Part shown: one piece after another, positions 1 to 6,022 of the stretch
How the letters are laid out: each line of letters starts with the position of its first letter
Position numbering within the stretch: position 1 is the first letter of the stretch
NCBI GenBank assembly: GCA_002291495.1
Contig: DBAE01000126.1
Span: forward strand, 6,375-12,396
DNA from: Bacteriovoracaceae bacterium UBA1018
GTDB lineage: Bacteria; Bdellovibrionota; UBA1018
Direction: 5' to 3'
DNA length: 6,022 nt
Translations under genes and position numbers: made by a program
The notes under the pieces: model-generated
What the model was told of the DNA's origin: nothing
What the model saw: only the letters and a program-made list of their open reading frames with translations
Database searches by the model: none

Positions 1-75
1 GGCTATTTCGATAGATTTCTTTTGTTAGTTGGAGGTCTTGCCACTTACATTGAGAGTTTTTTGTTTGAGTTCACA

Positions 76-158
76 GATTGGTCGCTTAGCTGGGTACCGG
101 CTTCATGCATTTCAAATGAATAGTTTCACAAGTCAGCTTTGAAAATGAACGACCAATC
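76..158. repeat. 9-bp perfect inverted repeat with a long spacer
   Basis: GATTGGTCG at 76-84 and its exact reverse complement CGACCAATC at 150-158 are separated by 65 bp. The match does not extend beyond nine bases on either side. A repeat of this size is expected by chance in only a minority of regions this long. No function is evident. Confidence 0.35.
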
Positions 159-238
159 AGCATAGAGACGCCGATATTCTAGCCTTCGAAGGGAGACGGG
201 CTTAAAGACCGAGTACTTTGCTCCCTTAAAAACAAGGT

Positions 239-267
239 TTGCCCTCTCCGAACGCCTTTGCTATAGG
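239..267 (+). promoter_or_regulatory. Candidate sigma-70-type promoter for tRNA-Ser
   Basis: TTGCCC (239-244) and TATAGG (262-267) each match the -35 and -10 consensus at four of six bases, with a 17-bp spacer. Transcription would begin near 274, giving a leader of about 30 nt before the mature tRNA. An alternative is TTGCTA (258-263) with GATAGT (283-288), but its spacing is 19 bp. Both are weak matches, supported mainly by their position upstream of a stable RNA gene. Confidence 0.3.
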
Positions 268-305
268 TCAAAGAGTCGACCGGATAGTTTTCTTCTTATT
301 GGTAC

Positions 306-396
306 GGAGAGATGGCCGAGTGGTCGAAGGCACTCCCTTGCTAAGGGAGCATACGCCAAAAGCGTATCAAGAGTTCGAATCTCTTTCTCTCCGCCA
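306..396 (+). tRNA. tRNA-Ser (anticodon GCT)
   Basis: A complete class II cloverleaf can be drawn. The acceptor stem pairs GGAGAGA (306-312) with TCTCTCC (386-392), with discriminator G393 and an encoded CCA at 394-396. The D stem is GCC/GGC (315-317 with 329-331). The anticodon stem CTCCC/GGGAG (333-337, 345-349) encloses the loop TTGCTAA, placing anticodon GCT at 340-342, which reads AGC and AGU serine codons. The long variable arm typical of serine tRNAs pairs ATACGC (351-356) with GCGTAT (362-367). The T arm is AAGAG/CTCTT (369-373, 381-385) around TTCGAAT. All stems are perfectly paired, so the gene looks functional. No separate terminator hairpin follows; the trailer is T-rich and runs directly into the convergent hydrolase gene. 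Confidence 0.97.
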
Positions 397-398
397 TT

Positions 399-1328
399 TT
401 AATCTATTTTTAACTCTTTCTTGAGCGCCGTCATGAATTCCTCACGATGGGCTTTTTCCAACCATGGAAAATGTCCGGCACCGCTTATTTCAATAAATTT
501 ATAGTTTCTAAAACTTCGCTCAAAGAGTGCTTTTGTTTCTTGGAACGGAATAATGTCGCGGGTGCCATGAATGTGTACGACTGGAACTAAGATCTGATCT
601 AGACCAAGCTGCAGTTCATTTCGCTCCATCTTTTCCGAAATATCTCTCGCTAAAACAGAGAATTTTTTAGGATCTGCATCGTAAAATCTGAGTTCCGGAT
701 TTACTTTCCCATCAAAAAAATAGGCAGGTAGAGTTAAATTCCAGTTGTCTCGATTGCCTCTCAAACGATCCTCGAGATGAGTCGATTGCATAAGCTTAGT
801 ATTGGCATCAATTTGTTGTAAGGCTATGGGATTATACTTCTTTAAGTATTCGTTGCTCGCCGTCACGATCGCTTTGCGCGTTGAAGCGAGATAAGATCCT
901 GGTGCCACCAGGATCACCTTTTGGACCTTCGTTGGATATTTTTTTAGATATTCAGTAATTAATTTTGCCCCATAGGAATGACCTAACAAGATTGGCTTAA
1001 TTTTGAAGGCCTGATACGCCCGATCAACGACTATTTCAATGTCCTGCACATAATCCTGAAGCCCAAACGAACCAAATTTAGGTGCTCGGAGGGAATCTCT
1101 TTGATCAAATCTAAGGCTGCGATGTGGCTTAATATAGGTCGCTAGAGTTTCAAGGGAACCAGGAAGTCCTGGGCCACCCTCCACAAGCACTATTGGCGCA
1201 CCTATCGTTCCAGTTTCAAAAACGATTAGCTTATTTTCACTGTTCTGTGTGCGGTGGGCACACGAGCTGACAGTGAATGCATGAAAAACAACAAGTGCTA
1301 CTTGAAAACGCAATAGACAGTTTATCAT
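399..1328 (-). CDS. Alpha/beta-hydrolase lipoprotein, proline-iminopeptidase-like
   Basis: The 309-residue product is probably a lipid-anchored hydrolase of the alpha/beta fold. A hydrophobic N-terminus ends in the lipobox V-S-S-C with Cys23 as the predicted lipidated residue. The catalytic triad can be placed: nucleophile Ser118 in the elbow GHSYG (116-120), Asp258 in HGTRD and His286 in GAGHFPW. The oxyanion-loop region reads EGGPG (50-54), where proline iminopeptidases and related peptidases usually have HGGPG. FDQRDSLRAP (74-83) replaces the family's usual DQRGSGRS, so the substrate cannot be assumed to be a proline peptide. The ATG is directly preceded by an in-frame TGA, so translation cannot begin further upstream. 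No strong Shine-Dalgarno sequence is seen. A TATAAA (1350-1355, minus strand) may be a -10 element, but no -35 box fits. The stop codon lies two bases from the CCA end of the convergent tRNA-Ser. Fold and triad are secure; the reaction is not known. Confidence 0.88.
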   Translation of the reverse strand: MINCLLRFQVALVVFHAFTVSSCAHRTQNSENKLIVFETGTIGAPIVLVEGGPGLPGSLETLATYIKPHRSLRFDQRDSLRAPKFGSFGLQDYVQDIEIVVDRAYQAFKIKPILLGHSYGAKLITEYLKKYPTKVQKVILVAPGSYLASTRKAIVTASNEYLKKYNPIALQQIDANTKLMQSTHLEDRLRGNRDNWNLTLPAYFFDGKVNPELRFYDADPKKFSVLARDISEKMERNELQLGLDQILVPVVHIHGTRDIIPFQETKALFERSFRNYKFIEISGAGHFPWLEKAHREEFMTALKKELKID

Positions 1329-1408
1329 TCAGTATTGTGATCGTCACTCTTTATAAATCTCAGAAAACTAAAGTTAGAGTTTAAGACCAATCTTTCTTTT
1401 CAAAGGTT

Positions 1409-2020
1409 TTAGTATTTCTCCTCAAGAGCATACCATTTACCGAACAAACTTTTACTGCGTTCATTTTGTAAAGTAGAGAAAAGTGATTTCCATGAAAACA
1501 GATGATCATGATTAGGCGAGTGAACATCACCGGGCCAAACTAACAGCTTGCCGCTTGTTCTACTAATCATCAGAAGTGGACCATCGCTTTGAGTAAATTC
1601 TTTGCCAGGCAATTTATTTAAGTAAATTTTGTAAACCTCACTCGAGACATCAACGAAGTAACTTTGTGATGTCATCTCGACATTTTCTTCGTCTAATTCA
1701 AAAGACCGTTTTCCAAAGGACCTTCTGATCAAAGAATAAGGGGCAAAAAAAGAAGGATGATAGCTGATGTGCAGCTTTCGAAGAACCGGCGTATTTTGAA
1801 TGCTTGATCCTGTATATGGCCCATGTATCAAGGCAATCTTTAGCCCTGGATTATCTAGTATCCAAATAATTGCTTTTGCTGACGTAGAATAAGCTGAGTC
1901 TTCATTGGACTGAGTTAAATAGGCAATGCACTTTAAGCCGTCGATCGAGTCTTTGATGCTTTCTCCAGCCCCTGCAATAGAAATCAGAAACATGAAGACT
2001 ATCCCAGGTAAAACGCTCAT
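1409..2020 (-). CDS. Hypothetical exported protein
   Basis: I do not recognise this 203-residue protein. It begins with a hydrophobic stretch (residues 3-16) followed by AGAGES, which looks like a Sec signal peptide cleaved near residue 18, so it is probably periplasmic or secreted. The n-region lacks a basic residue, which weakens that prediction. The mature part has one cysteine (K-C-I-A), mixed hydrophobic and polar segments suggesting a folded domain, and a C-terminal segment WPGDVHSPNHDH containing three histidines and two aspartates. No membrane segment follows the signal. The start at 2020 has no Shine-Dalgarno sequence. The frame stays open about 36 codons upstream, to an in-frame stop at 2129-2131, but that stretch has no ATG, GTG or TTG. 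A second ATG at codon 10 would leave too short a signal. It lies 80 bp upstream of the hydrolase gene on the same strand and may share its transcript. Confidence 0.7.
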   Translation of the reverse strand: MSVLPGIVFMFLISIAGAGESIKDSIDGLKCIAYLTQSNEDSAYSTSAKAIIWILDNPGLKIALIHGPYTGSSIQNTPVLRKLHISYHPSFFAPYSLIRRSFGKRSFELDEENVEMTSQSYFVDVSSEVYKIYLNKLPGKEFTQSDGPLLMISRTSGKLLVWPGDVHSPNHDHLFSWKSLFSTLQNERSKSLFGKWYALEEKY

Positions 2021-2143
2021 TGCGAAGGCTAATAGCGGACGCCCTGCAATAGGGCAAGAGAAGAATCGATATGAGCCTACCAGTACTTCAATGCCAGCCG
2101 AGAAAGAGGCGCTAAGATCCCTGAGTCGTCAATTTCTTGTCTT

Positions 2144-2172
2144 TTGACACTCGCTTGAAATCACTTCAAAAT
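2144..2172 (+). promoter_or_regulatory. Sigma-70-type promoter for the coiled-coil/nuclease pair
   Basis: A perfect -35 hexamer TTGACA (2144-2149) is followed after exactly 17 bp by CAAAAT (2167-2172), which matches four of six -10 positions. Transcription would start near 2179, leaving a leader of about 20 nt that includes the Shine-Dalgarno sequence at 2187. The consensus -35, ideal spacing and position make this the best promoter in the window. Confidence 0.6.
2155..2169. promoter_or_regulatory. Dyad TTGAA-N5-TTCAA in the promoter spacer, possible operator
   Basis: Perfect 5-bp arms TTGAA (2155-2159) and TTCAA (2165-2169) flank ATCAC. The dyad sits between the -35 and -10 boxes and touches the -10, where a bound dimeric regulator would block polymerase. 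The arms are short and AT-rich, so chance is a real alternative. No regulator gene is in the window. Confidence 0.25.
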
Positions 2173-2186
2173 TGAGAATGGGCCAT

Positions 2187-2192
2187 GGAGGG
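2187..2192 (+). promoter_or_regulatory. Ribosome binding site that sets the coiled-coil start
   Basis: GGAGGG lies seven bases before the ATG at 2200, the usual Shine-Dalgarno spacing. It overlaps an upstream in-frame ATG at 2185, which itself has only weak purine sequence before it. This favours 2200 as the true start. Confidence 0.75.
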
Positions 2193-2199
2193 CTCGTGT

Positions 2200-3573
2200 A
2201 TGAGTAACCACTCAAATGACCATTCGATCAGTTCAATGGTGAGCGGAAAGCTGGAAGCGTTTTTATCCGCGACTCGTCAGCTCGAAGATGCGCTCAATCA
2301 GGAAAAGCGAAAAAATCAAAAACTGAGTGAGGAGTTTGCTCATACGCACTCGACTTACGATCGCATGATCCAAGACCTGAAAGTGAAGATTCGGGATCAC
2401 GAGATCAATGAGAACAAACTTAAGAATTCGGTGGCTGAACATAAAAATCACCAAGACCGAATGGAGCATAAGCTCAAAGAAATTGCCGAACATGACCGAA
2501 GAACTAAGGCGGAGCTGCAACAGTATAAAGCTGCATGGGCCGATGTACTGACGCGCGAGCGCGAGGCTAAGTCAATTCTCCAAGAGCATAACTCAATCAA
2601 GGGTAGATTTTCTGAGTTAGAACATCAGAACAAAAACTTGAAGCAAGAATTGCAGTCTACGGTTTCAAAGCTGGAACAAGCTGAGAGACACTCAGAAAGC
2701 TATCAACGTGAGCTTCAAAATGCTCTAGTACGAATTCATAGTGCTGAGGCGAAGTTTAACGAGCTTTCAAAAGAGGTTCAGACTCTGAATCAAATCAAAC
2801 AGAATGCCGAACAGCAGATCTCCAAGCTTGAGTCGTCTATGAGAGAACGATTTAAGTGGGAGCTCGCTACCGAAAGAGAACGCATCAAAGCAGAGCTCGA
2901 AAAAGAAGCTGCACTTGAGCGCGAAAAATTTAGAGAACTTTGTAGAAAATCTGTCGAGGCTGATCGCCAGAAAGTCTTTAACGAAGAGCGTGAAAATCTT
3001 AGAATCGCCCAAGGACAGCTCGAGTTCGAATTGGCCGAAGTCCAAAGGCAAAAATCGGAATACGAAACGTCCTTCGATGAACTTCAACAAGAAATCGAAG
3101 CACTTAAAAAAGAAAATGACGATACAAAGAACGCCAACTTGCTTCTCAAGGAGCAATTGGCTCTATCTCAACGCGAAATTGTAATGACCCGAGATGGTCT
3201 CGAAGCAGAGCTTGAGCGCCAAAAAGCTGAGTTCATGCTTAAAGAACGAGAGCTCACTCTGGTTCACGAGCGAGCACGCGAAGGCCTTAAAGACGCTCAA
3301 TCCCAAGTTCAGTCACAGTCTTTCTTGGAACTTCAAACTATTAAAGCCGCCCTTGAAATCGAAACCGAACGGGCTAATAGCTTAGAAGCGACCTTATTGT
3401 CTGAAAAGGTTCGGTTTGAAAACCAGCTGCAAGCCATCCGAGTTGAAGTTGCGACTCAGGGCCTCTTAGATAATGTCGACCATGCTTCTGATACCAACAC
3501 GATTTTAGGTGAACCAGTCGAAGGTTTAGAGCAAGATGATTTTGGTGAGTCCCCTTCTGTTCTCACTAATTAA
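2200..3573 (+). CDS. Long coiled-coil protein of unknown function
   Basis: The 457-residue product is almost entirely predicted alpha-helical coiled coil, roughly residues 15 to 420. It is rich in Glu, Lys, Gln and Arg with leucines at heptad-like spacing, and has very few prolines or glycines in that span. A C-terminal tail of about 34 residues is acidic and probably disordered (it includes EGLEQDDFGES). There is no signal peptide, membrane segment, Walker motif or other catalytic motif, so it is neither a complete SMC-type ATPase nor an enzyme I can name. A cytoplasmic rod-shaped scaffold or filament-like protein is the most that can be inferred; similarity to myosin tails or SMC arms would reflect composition only. 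The start at 2200 is chosen for its Shine-Dalgarno sequence; the ATG at 2185 would add five residues. It is followed after 31 bp by the GIY-YIG nuclease gene with no terminator between, suggesting an operon. Confidence 0.85.
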   Translation: MSNHSNDHSISSMVSGKLEAFLSATRQLEDALNQEKRKNQKLSEEFAHTHSTYDRMIQDLKVKIRDHEINENKLKNSVAEHKNHQDRMEHKLKEIAEHDRRTKAELQQYKAAWADVLTREREAKSILQEHNSIKGRFSELEHQNKNLKQELQSTVSKLEQAERHSESYQRELQNALVRIHSAEAKFNELSKEVQTLNQIKQNAEQQISKLESSMRERFKWELATERERIKAELEKEAALEREKFRELCRKSVEADRQKVFNEERENLRIAQGQLEFELAEVQRQKSEYETSFDELQQEIEALKKENDDTKNANLLLKEQLALSQREIVMTRDGLEAELERQKAEFMLKERELTLVHERAREGLKDAQSQVQSQSFLELQTIKAALEIETERANSLEATLLSEKVRFENQLQAIRVEVATQGLLDNVDHASDTNTILGEPVEGLEQDDFGESPSVLTN

Positions 3574-3604
3574 TAGTTTTGCTTAGCGACTGTCTAAAAG
3601 TACG

Positions 3605-4456
3605 ATGAAAAAGTTTGATCAAAAATTCGGGATCGAATTTATTTCGAGCCTTCCTAAGTTGCCAGCAGTCTATCGGGTCTATGACCAACAAGATGAGCTG
3701 ATCTATGTTGGCAAAGCTAAGAATCTTCGACGTCGATTATCACAATATCGAAACGCTAAGCGTCGAAAGAAGCATCACAAAATGAGAGCTGTCGTAGCTT
3801 CAGCGGTTCGTATTGAATACGACTTGTTTGAGACAGATTTGGATGCTTGTTTACAAGAGACCCACCTGATTCAGGTTCATCGTCCAAAACTCAATATCGC
3901 CGGGGCCTTCTATTTTTTGTATCCGTTTATCGGTCTGCAGATCAAAGACAACCAAGCTTACTTTTGCTACACAACAGAGCCAGAAAATTATCCTGGGTTT
4001 GACTTTCACGGCGCCTACCGATCGCGCTTTATTACAGGAAATGCGTTTTTCTCTCTGATTAAACTGCTGCGATATGTAGGACATTCCATTCCTAGACAAA
4101 GACTTCTCAAAGAAAAGATTTTTACCGAAGGAAAAAAGCGAGCCTACGTCTTTGGGTTTAGACAACTTGACCCTGTTTGGATTACCCAATTAGAGTCCTT
4201 TTTTACGGGTCGTTCTAAAGAAGCCTTCGAAGAACTCACACTTCAACTTCTGGAACATTCATCAGCACTTCGAGATCGCGAAGAGATCCAAGAGTATCTC
4301 AATGATATTAAGCGATTTTGGCGGCATGAAGCAAAACGCCTGGCAACAGTACGTGATCAGACTGGATACTTAAATTATCCAGTGCCTCAAAAAGAACGAG
4401 ATCTTGTTTTCCTAAAGTATCAAATGAGAGATCAGATTAGAACGATCGTAAGATAA
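3605..4456 (+). CDS. GIY-YIG nuclease, UvrC N-terminal-like
   Basis: The 283-residue protein carries an N-terminal GIY-YIG endonuclease domain like that of UvrC and Cho, which nick damaged DNA. The two signature motifs read AVY (21-23) and YVGK (34-37), followed by NLRRRLSQY (40-48) with the conserved arginine. ETDLDACLQE (76-85) supplies the metal-binding Glu85, and HRPKLNI (92-98) matches the end of the UvrC domain. The key residues are present, so catalysis is plausible. FHGAYRSR (134-141) corresponds to the FGPY region of UvrC. FFTGRSKEAFEELTLQLLEH (199-218) resembles the lead-in to the UvrC UVR helices. The RNase H-like and HhH half of UvrC (about 600 residues) is absent, and the expected cysteine cluster is not seen. 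Length is close to Cho, but orthology is unproven. No strong Shine-Dalgarno sequence precedes the ATG. The 3' end overlaps the convergent kinase gene by 20 bp. Confidence 0.87.
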   Translation: MKKFDQKFGIEFISSLPKLPAVYRVYDQQDELIYVGKAKNLRRRLSQYRNAKRRKKHHKMRAVVASAVRIEYDLFETDLDACLQETHLIQVHRPKLNIAGAFYFLYPFIGLQIKDNQAYFCYTTEPENYPGFDFHGAYRSRFITGNAFFSLIKLLRYVGHSIPRQRLLKEKIFTEGKKRAYVFGFRQLDPVWITQLESFFTGRSKEAFEELTLQLLEHSSALRDREEIQEYLNDIKRFWRHEAKRLATVRDQTGYLNYPVPQKERDLVFLKYQMRDQIRTIVR

Positions 4457-6022
4457 TTCTAATTAAGACAAAACAGCCCACGGCAAAGTAAATTACTGAG
4501 AAAACTGGATAGTCAAAAAGGCGATGAGCGCCGCCGCTACTGAGCGCAATACTACTCGCTATAAATAAGCCGGCACCTAGAACGCTTAGACTCATCCGGC
4601 GGTTATTGAGGTCGAGCTGTTGTTTAATTTGCTGAAGCTCTGGTGACTTTACTTCAATTGCATAGTCGTTACTTGCTAGCTTTCGAAACATCCACCGTAG
4701 TTGACGTGGGAGTGTTTGTGCAAGCGTCGTTAAGTCTTTTGCGACAAATGCGAGATCTTTACTGAGTCGTTGAGAAGAATACTGTTCCTTGACGAGATCT
4801 TTAACCAGTTCTTGACCCATAGCCATGAGATCAAACTGTGGGTCAAGTGTTCGTCCCATGCCTTCGACCGTGAGAATAGCTCTAAACACAAGCATCCAGT
4901 CGCCAGGGACTTTGATATTATATTTGACCGCGATGCGCGTAGCTTCGATGAGAACTTTTCCAACATTCATCTCATCCATGGATAAGCCCATGTAAGGAGC
5001 GATTGTGTTTCTCACCTCGCGCTGAAACGAGTCCATATCTACTGACGCACTCGCGGCGCCAAGTTCTGCATATTGATAACAAAGATTTTCAAAGTCTTCG
5101 GTCATGAGAGACATGACCATACCGGCAAGCTGCTCTCTTGCTTTGGGTGAGAGTCTGCCTACGATACCAAAATCGATCAGACCAAGCTTATTTCCGGGGA
5201 GTACAAAAAGGTTACCTCCATGAAGGTCACCATGAAATAAGCCATCAATCATCACTGTCTTAAAAAATGCCCGAGCGCCGCTCGACACGACGGCTTTACG
5301 ATCAATCCCGGCTGCATCAAGTCGCTTGACGTCATTGACCCGAATGCCGTCCAGCTTTTCCAAAGTGAGAACTTTATGGGTGCTCAGCGATTTATAGACC
5401 TTCGGTATAACAGCATCAGGCACAGATTTTAAGTTCTCTGCCATTTTGGCCATGTTGTTCGACTCAACATAAAAATCGAGTTCGAAGTAAAGAGTGCGAA
5501 AAAATTCTTCAACGATAAGTTTGGGTCCAAGAACGCGAGATTCAGGCACATACCGTTCGAGCAATCCGGCAAGAAACGCCAGTAGAGAAATGTCGGTTTC
5601 AATAACTTTTTCAATTTCAGGGCGCTGAATCTTTACAACAACCCTTTCGCCAGTATGAAGCTGCGCTTCATGCACTTGACCGATACTGGCAGCCGCGAGT
5701 GGAGCTGTTTGAAAAGAAGCGTAGGCAACTTCAAGCTTCTTTTTTAGTTCACGTTCGACCACGACTTTAACTGAGTCGTAAGATAGCGGATTTACGTTGT
5801 CCTGAAGTTGCGTAAACTCTTCGATGTACTCATCTGGAAGTAGATCAGAGCGTGTCGACAAGAGCTGACCTAATTTGACAAAGGTCGGGCCAAGTTCTTC
5901 AAAAGCTTTTCGAAGGCGCTCGGGTGTGGTGAGTTCGGCTTGAGACGCTGTAAATGCAGCAAGTGAGTTGGGAAGAAATTTTCCCAAGTTCATCTTAACG
6001 GCGATGTCAGCAAATCCATATT
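4437..6022 (-). CDS. AarF/ABC1/UbiB-family atypical kinase, 5' end beyond the window
   Basis: This is an ABC1-type protein-kinase-like ATPase; family members such as UbiB support isoprenoid quinone biosynthesis at the membrane. Numbering from the internal ATG at 5993, it shows KLGQ (40-43, the KxGQ motif), the Ala-rich loop AAASIGQVH (100-108), the VVVK lysine (Lys121), the ExD motif in FELDF (Glu171, Asp173), HGDLHGGN (254-261) and DFG (274-276). Two hydrophobic C-terminal segments (about 468-485 and 497-515) are probable membrane helices, as in UbiB. The reading frame remains open from 5993 to the window edge and encodes YGFADIAVK, which matches the RyGF segment normally preceding the KxGQ region. 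The true start is therefore outside the window and the ATG at 5993 is internal. Family assignment is secure. Whether it acts in ubiquinone or menaquinone synthesis is not shown, since genomes can carry several paralogues and no quinone gene is adjacent. Confidence 0.94.
   Translation of the reverse strand, partial: YGFADIAVKMNLGKFLPNSLAAFTASQAELTTPERLRKAFEELGPTFVKLGQLLSTRSDLLPDEYIEEFTQLQDNVNPLSYDSVKVVVERELKKKLEVAYASFQTAPLAAASIGQVHEAQLHTGERVVVKIQRPEIEKVIETDISLLAFLAGLLERYVPESRVLGPKLIVEEFFRTLYFELDFYVESNNMAKMAENLKSVPDAVIPKVYKSLSTHKVLTLEKLDGIRVNDVKRLDAAGIDRKAVVSSGARAFFKTVMIDGLFHGDLHGGNLFVLPGNKLGLIDFGIVGRLSPKAREQLAGMVMSLMTEDFENLCYQYAELGAASASVDMDSFQREVRNTIAPYMGLSMDEMNVGKVLIEATRIAVKYNIKVPGDWMLVFRAILTVEGMGRTLDPQFDLMAMGQELVKDLVKEQYSSQRLSKDLAFVAKDLTTLAQTLPRQLRWMFRKLASNDYAIEVKSPELQQIKQQLDLNNRRMSLSVLGAGLFIASSIALSSGGAHRLFDYPVFSVIYFAVGCFVLIRIILRSF

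Larger units (their letters stand above)
1..305. other. Non-coding region upstream of the tRNA
   Basis: No convincing gene is visible here. Plus frame 1 is open from the window edge to a TAG at 121-123, about 40 codons. The translation shows no motif, and a stretch this long arises by chance fairly often, so a gene tail from the left is possible but unsupported. The minus frames are closed or lack a start. A 10-bp palindrome (CCTTCGAAGG, 183-192) and a 7-bp stem (AAGGGAG 189-195 with CTCCCTT 221-227) are present. Neither is followed by a T-run in a terminator arrangement. Confidence 0.5.
2021..2184. other. Divergent intergenic region
   Basis: This segment separates the minus-strand exported-protein gene from the plus-strand coiled-coil gene. 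Its right part carries the promoter and dyad listed separately. A 5-bp inverted repeat, GCCCT (2041-2045) and AGGGC (2051-2055) around a 5-nt loop, would form a small hairpin in the leader of the minus-strand gene about 20 nt before its start. No clear promoter for the minus-strand gene was found. Confidence 0.5.

Noticed and set aside
1..123. Open plus-strand frame entering from the left edge and ending at TAG 121-123, about 40 codons
   Set aside because: No start, no recognisable motif, and an open run of this length is common by chance; a gene tail cannot be excluded.
189..227. AAGGGAG/CTCCCTT stem considered as a terminator or riboswitch element
   Set aside because: The 25-nt loop is long, there is no T-run downstream on either strand, and no conserved RNA motif is visible.
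239..424. 61-codon plus-strand reading frame
   Set aside because: It lies across the tRNA-Ser gene and the end of the hydrolase gene and has no ribosome binding site.
1366..1382. AAACT/AGTTT repeat between the hydrolase and exported-protein genes considered as a terminator
   Set aside because: The stem has only five AT-rich pairs and no suitable T-tract, so stability would be low.
1926..2147. 73-codon plus-strand reading frame
   Set aside because: It is antisense to the start of the exported-protein gene and shows no coding features of its own.
2767..3156. 129-codon minus-strand frame inside the coiled-coil gene
   Set aside because: It is rich in Phe and Leu, as expected from the complement of Glu/Lys codons, so it is a shadow of the coiled-coil gene.
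2915..3184. 89-codon plus-strand frame overlapping the coiled-coil gene, considered as an overlapping gene
   Set aside because: Its Lys/Ser/Asn-rich composition is explained by a shifted reading of the coiled-coil codons; no ribosome binding site was seen.

Overview
The window is bacterial chromosomal DNA of moderate GC with short intergenic gaps. A lipobox signal peptide on one gene and a likely Sec signal peptide on another point to a secreting cell, most likely Gram-negative. The mix of a UbiB-family kinase, a stand-alone UvrC-N-like nuclease and a long coiled-coil protein would suit a deltaproteobacterium or Bdellovibrio-like lineage. That assignment is an impression, not something shown by a diagnostic marker.

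Layout. Bases 1-305 hold no convincing gene; they contain a short dispersed inverted repeat and a weak candidate promoter. A complete tRNA-Ser(GCU), with encoded CCA, lies at 306-396 on the plus strand. It faces a minus-strand alpha/beta-hydrolase lipoprotein gene (399-1328) with two bases between them. A minus-strand gene for an unrecognised exported protein (1409-2020) follows. A divergent intergenic region of about 180 bp carries a good sigma-70-type promoter for the plus-strand pair downstream. That pair is a 457-residue coiled-coil protein (2200-3573) and, 31 bp later, a 283-residue GIY-YIG nuclease (3605-4456). The nuclease gene overlaps tail-to-tail by 20 bp with a minus-strand AarF/ABC1/UbiB kinase gene, which runs off the right edge of the window (4437-6022, 5' end missing).

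How the parts may fit. The coiled-coil and nuclease genes look like one transcription unit: same strand, short gap, a single visible promoter and no terminator between them. They are the part of the window most worth a closer look, because a UvrC-like catalytic domain without the UvrC C-terminal half is paired with a long rod-like partner. The hydrolase and the exported protein are in tandem and could be co-transcribed, but their 80 bp gap also contains a possible -10 element. The kinase appears unrelated to the others. I see no mobile element, CRISPR array or phage gene. The supported novelty is limited to the gene pair, two start-site corrections and the compact gene ends.
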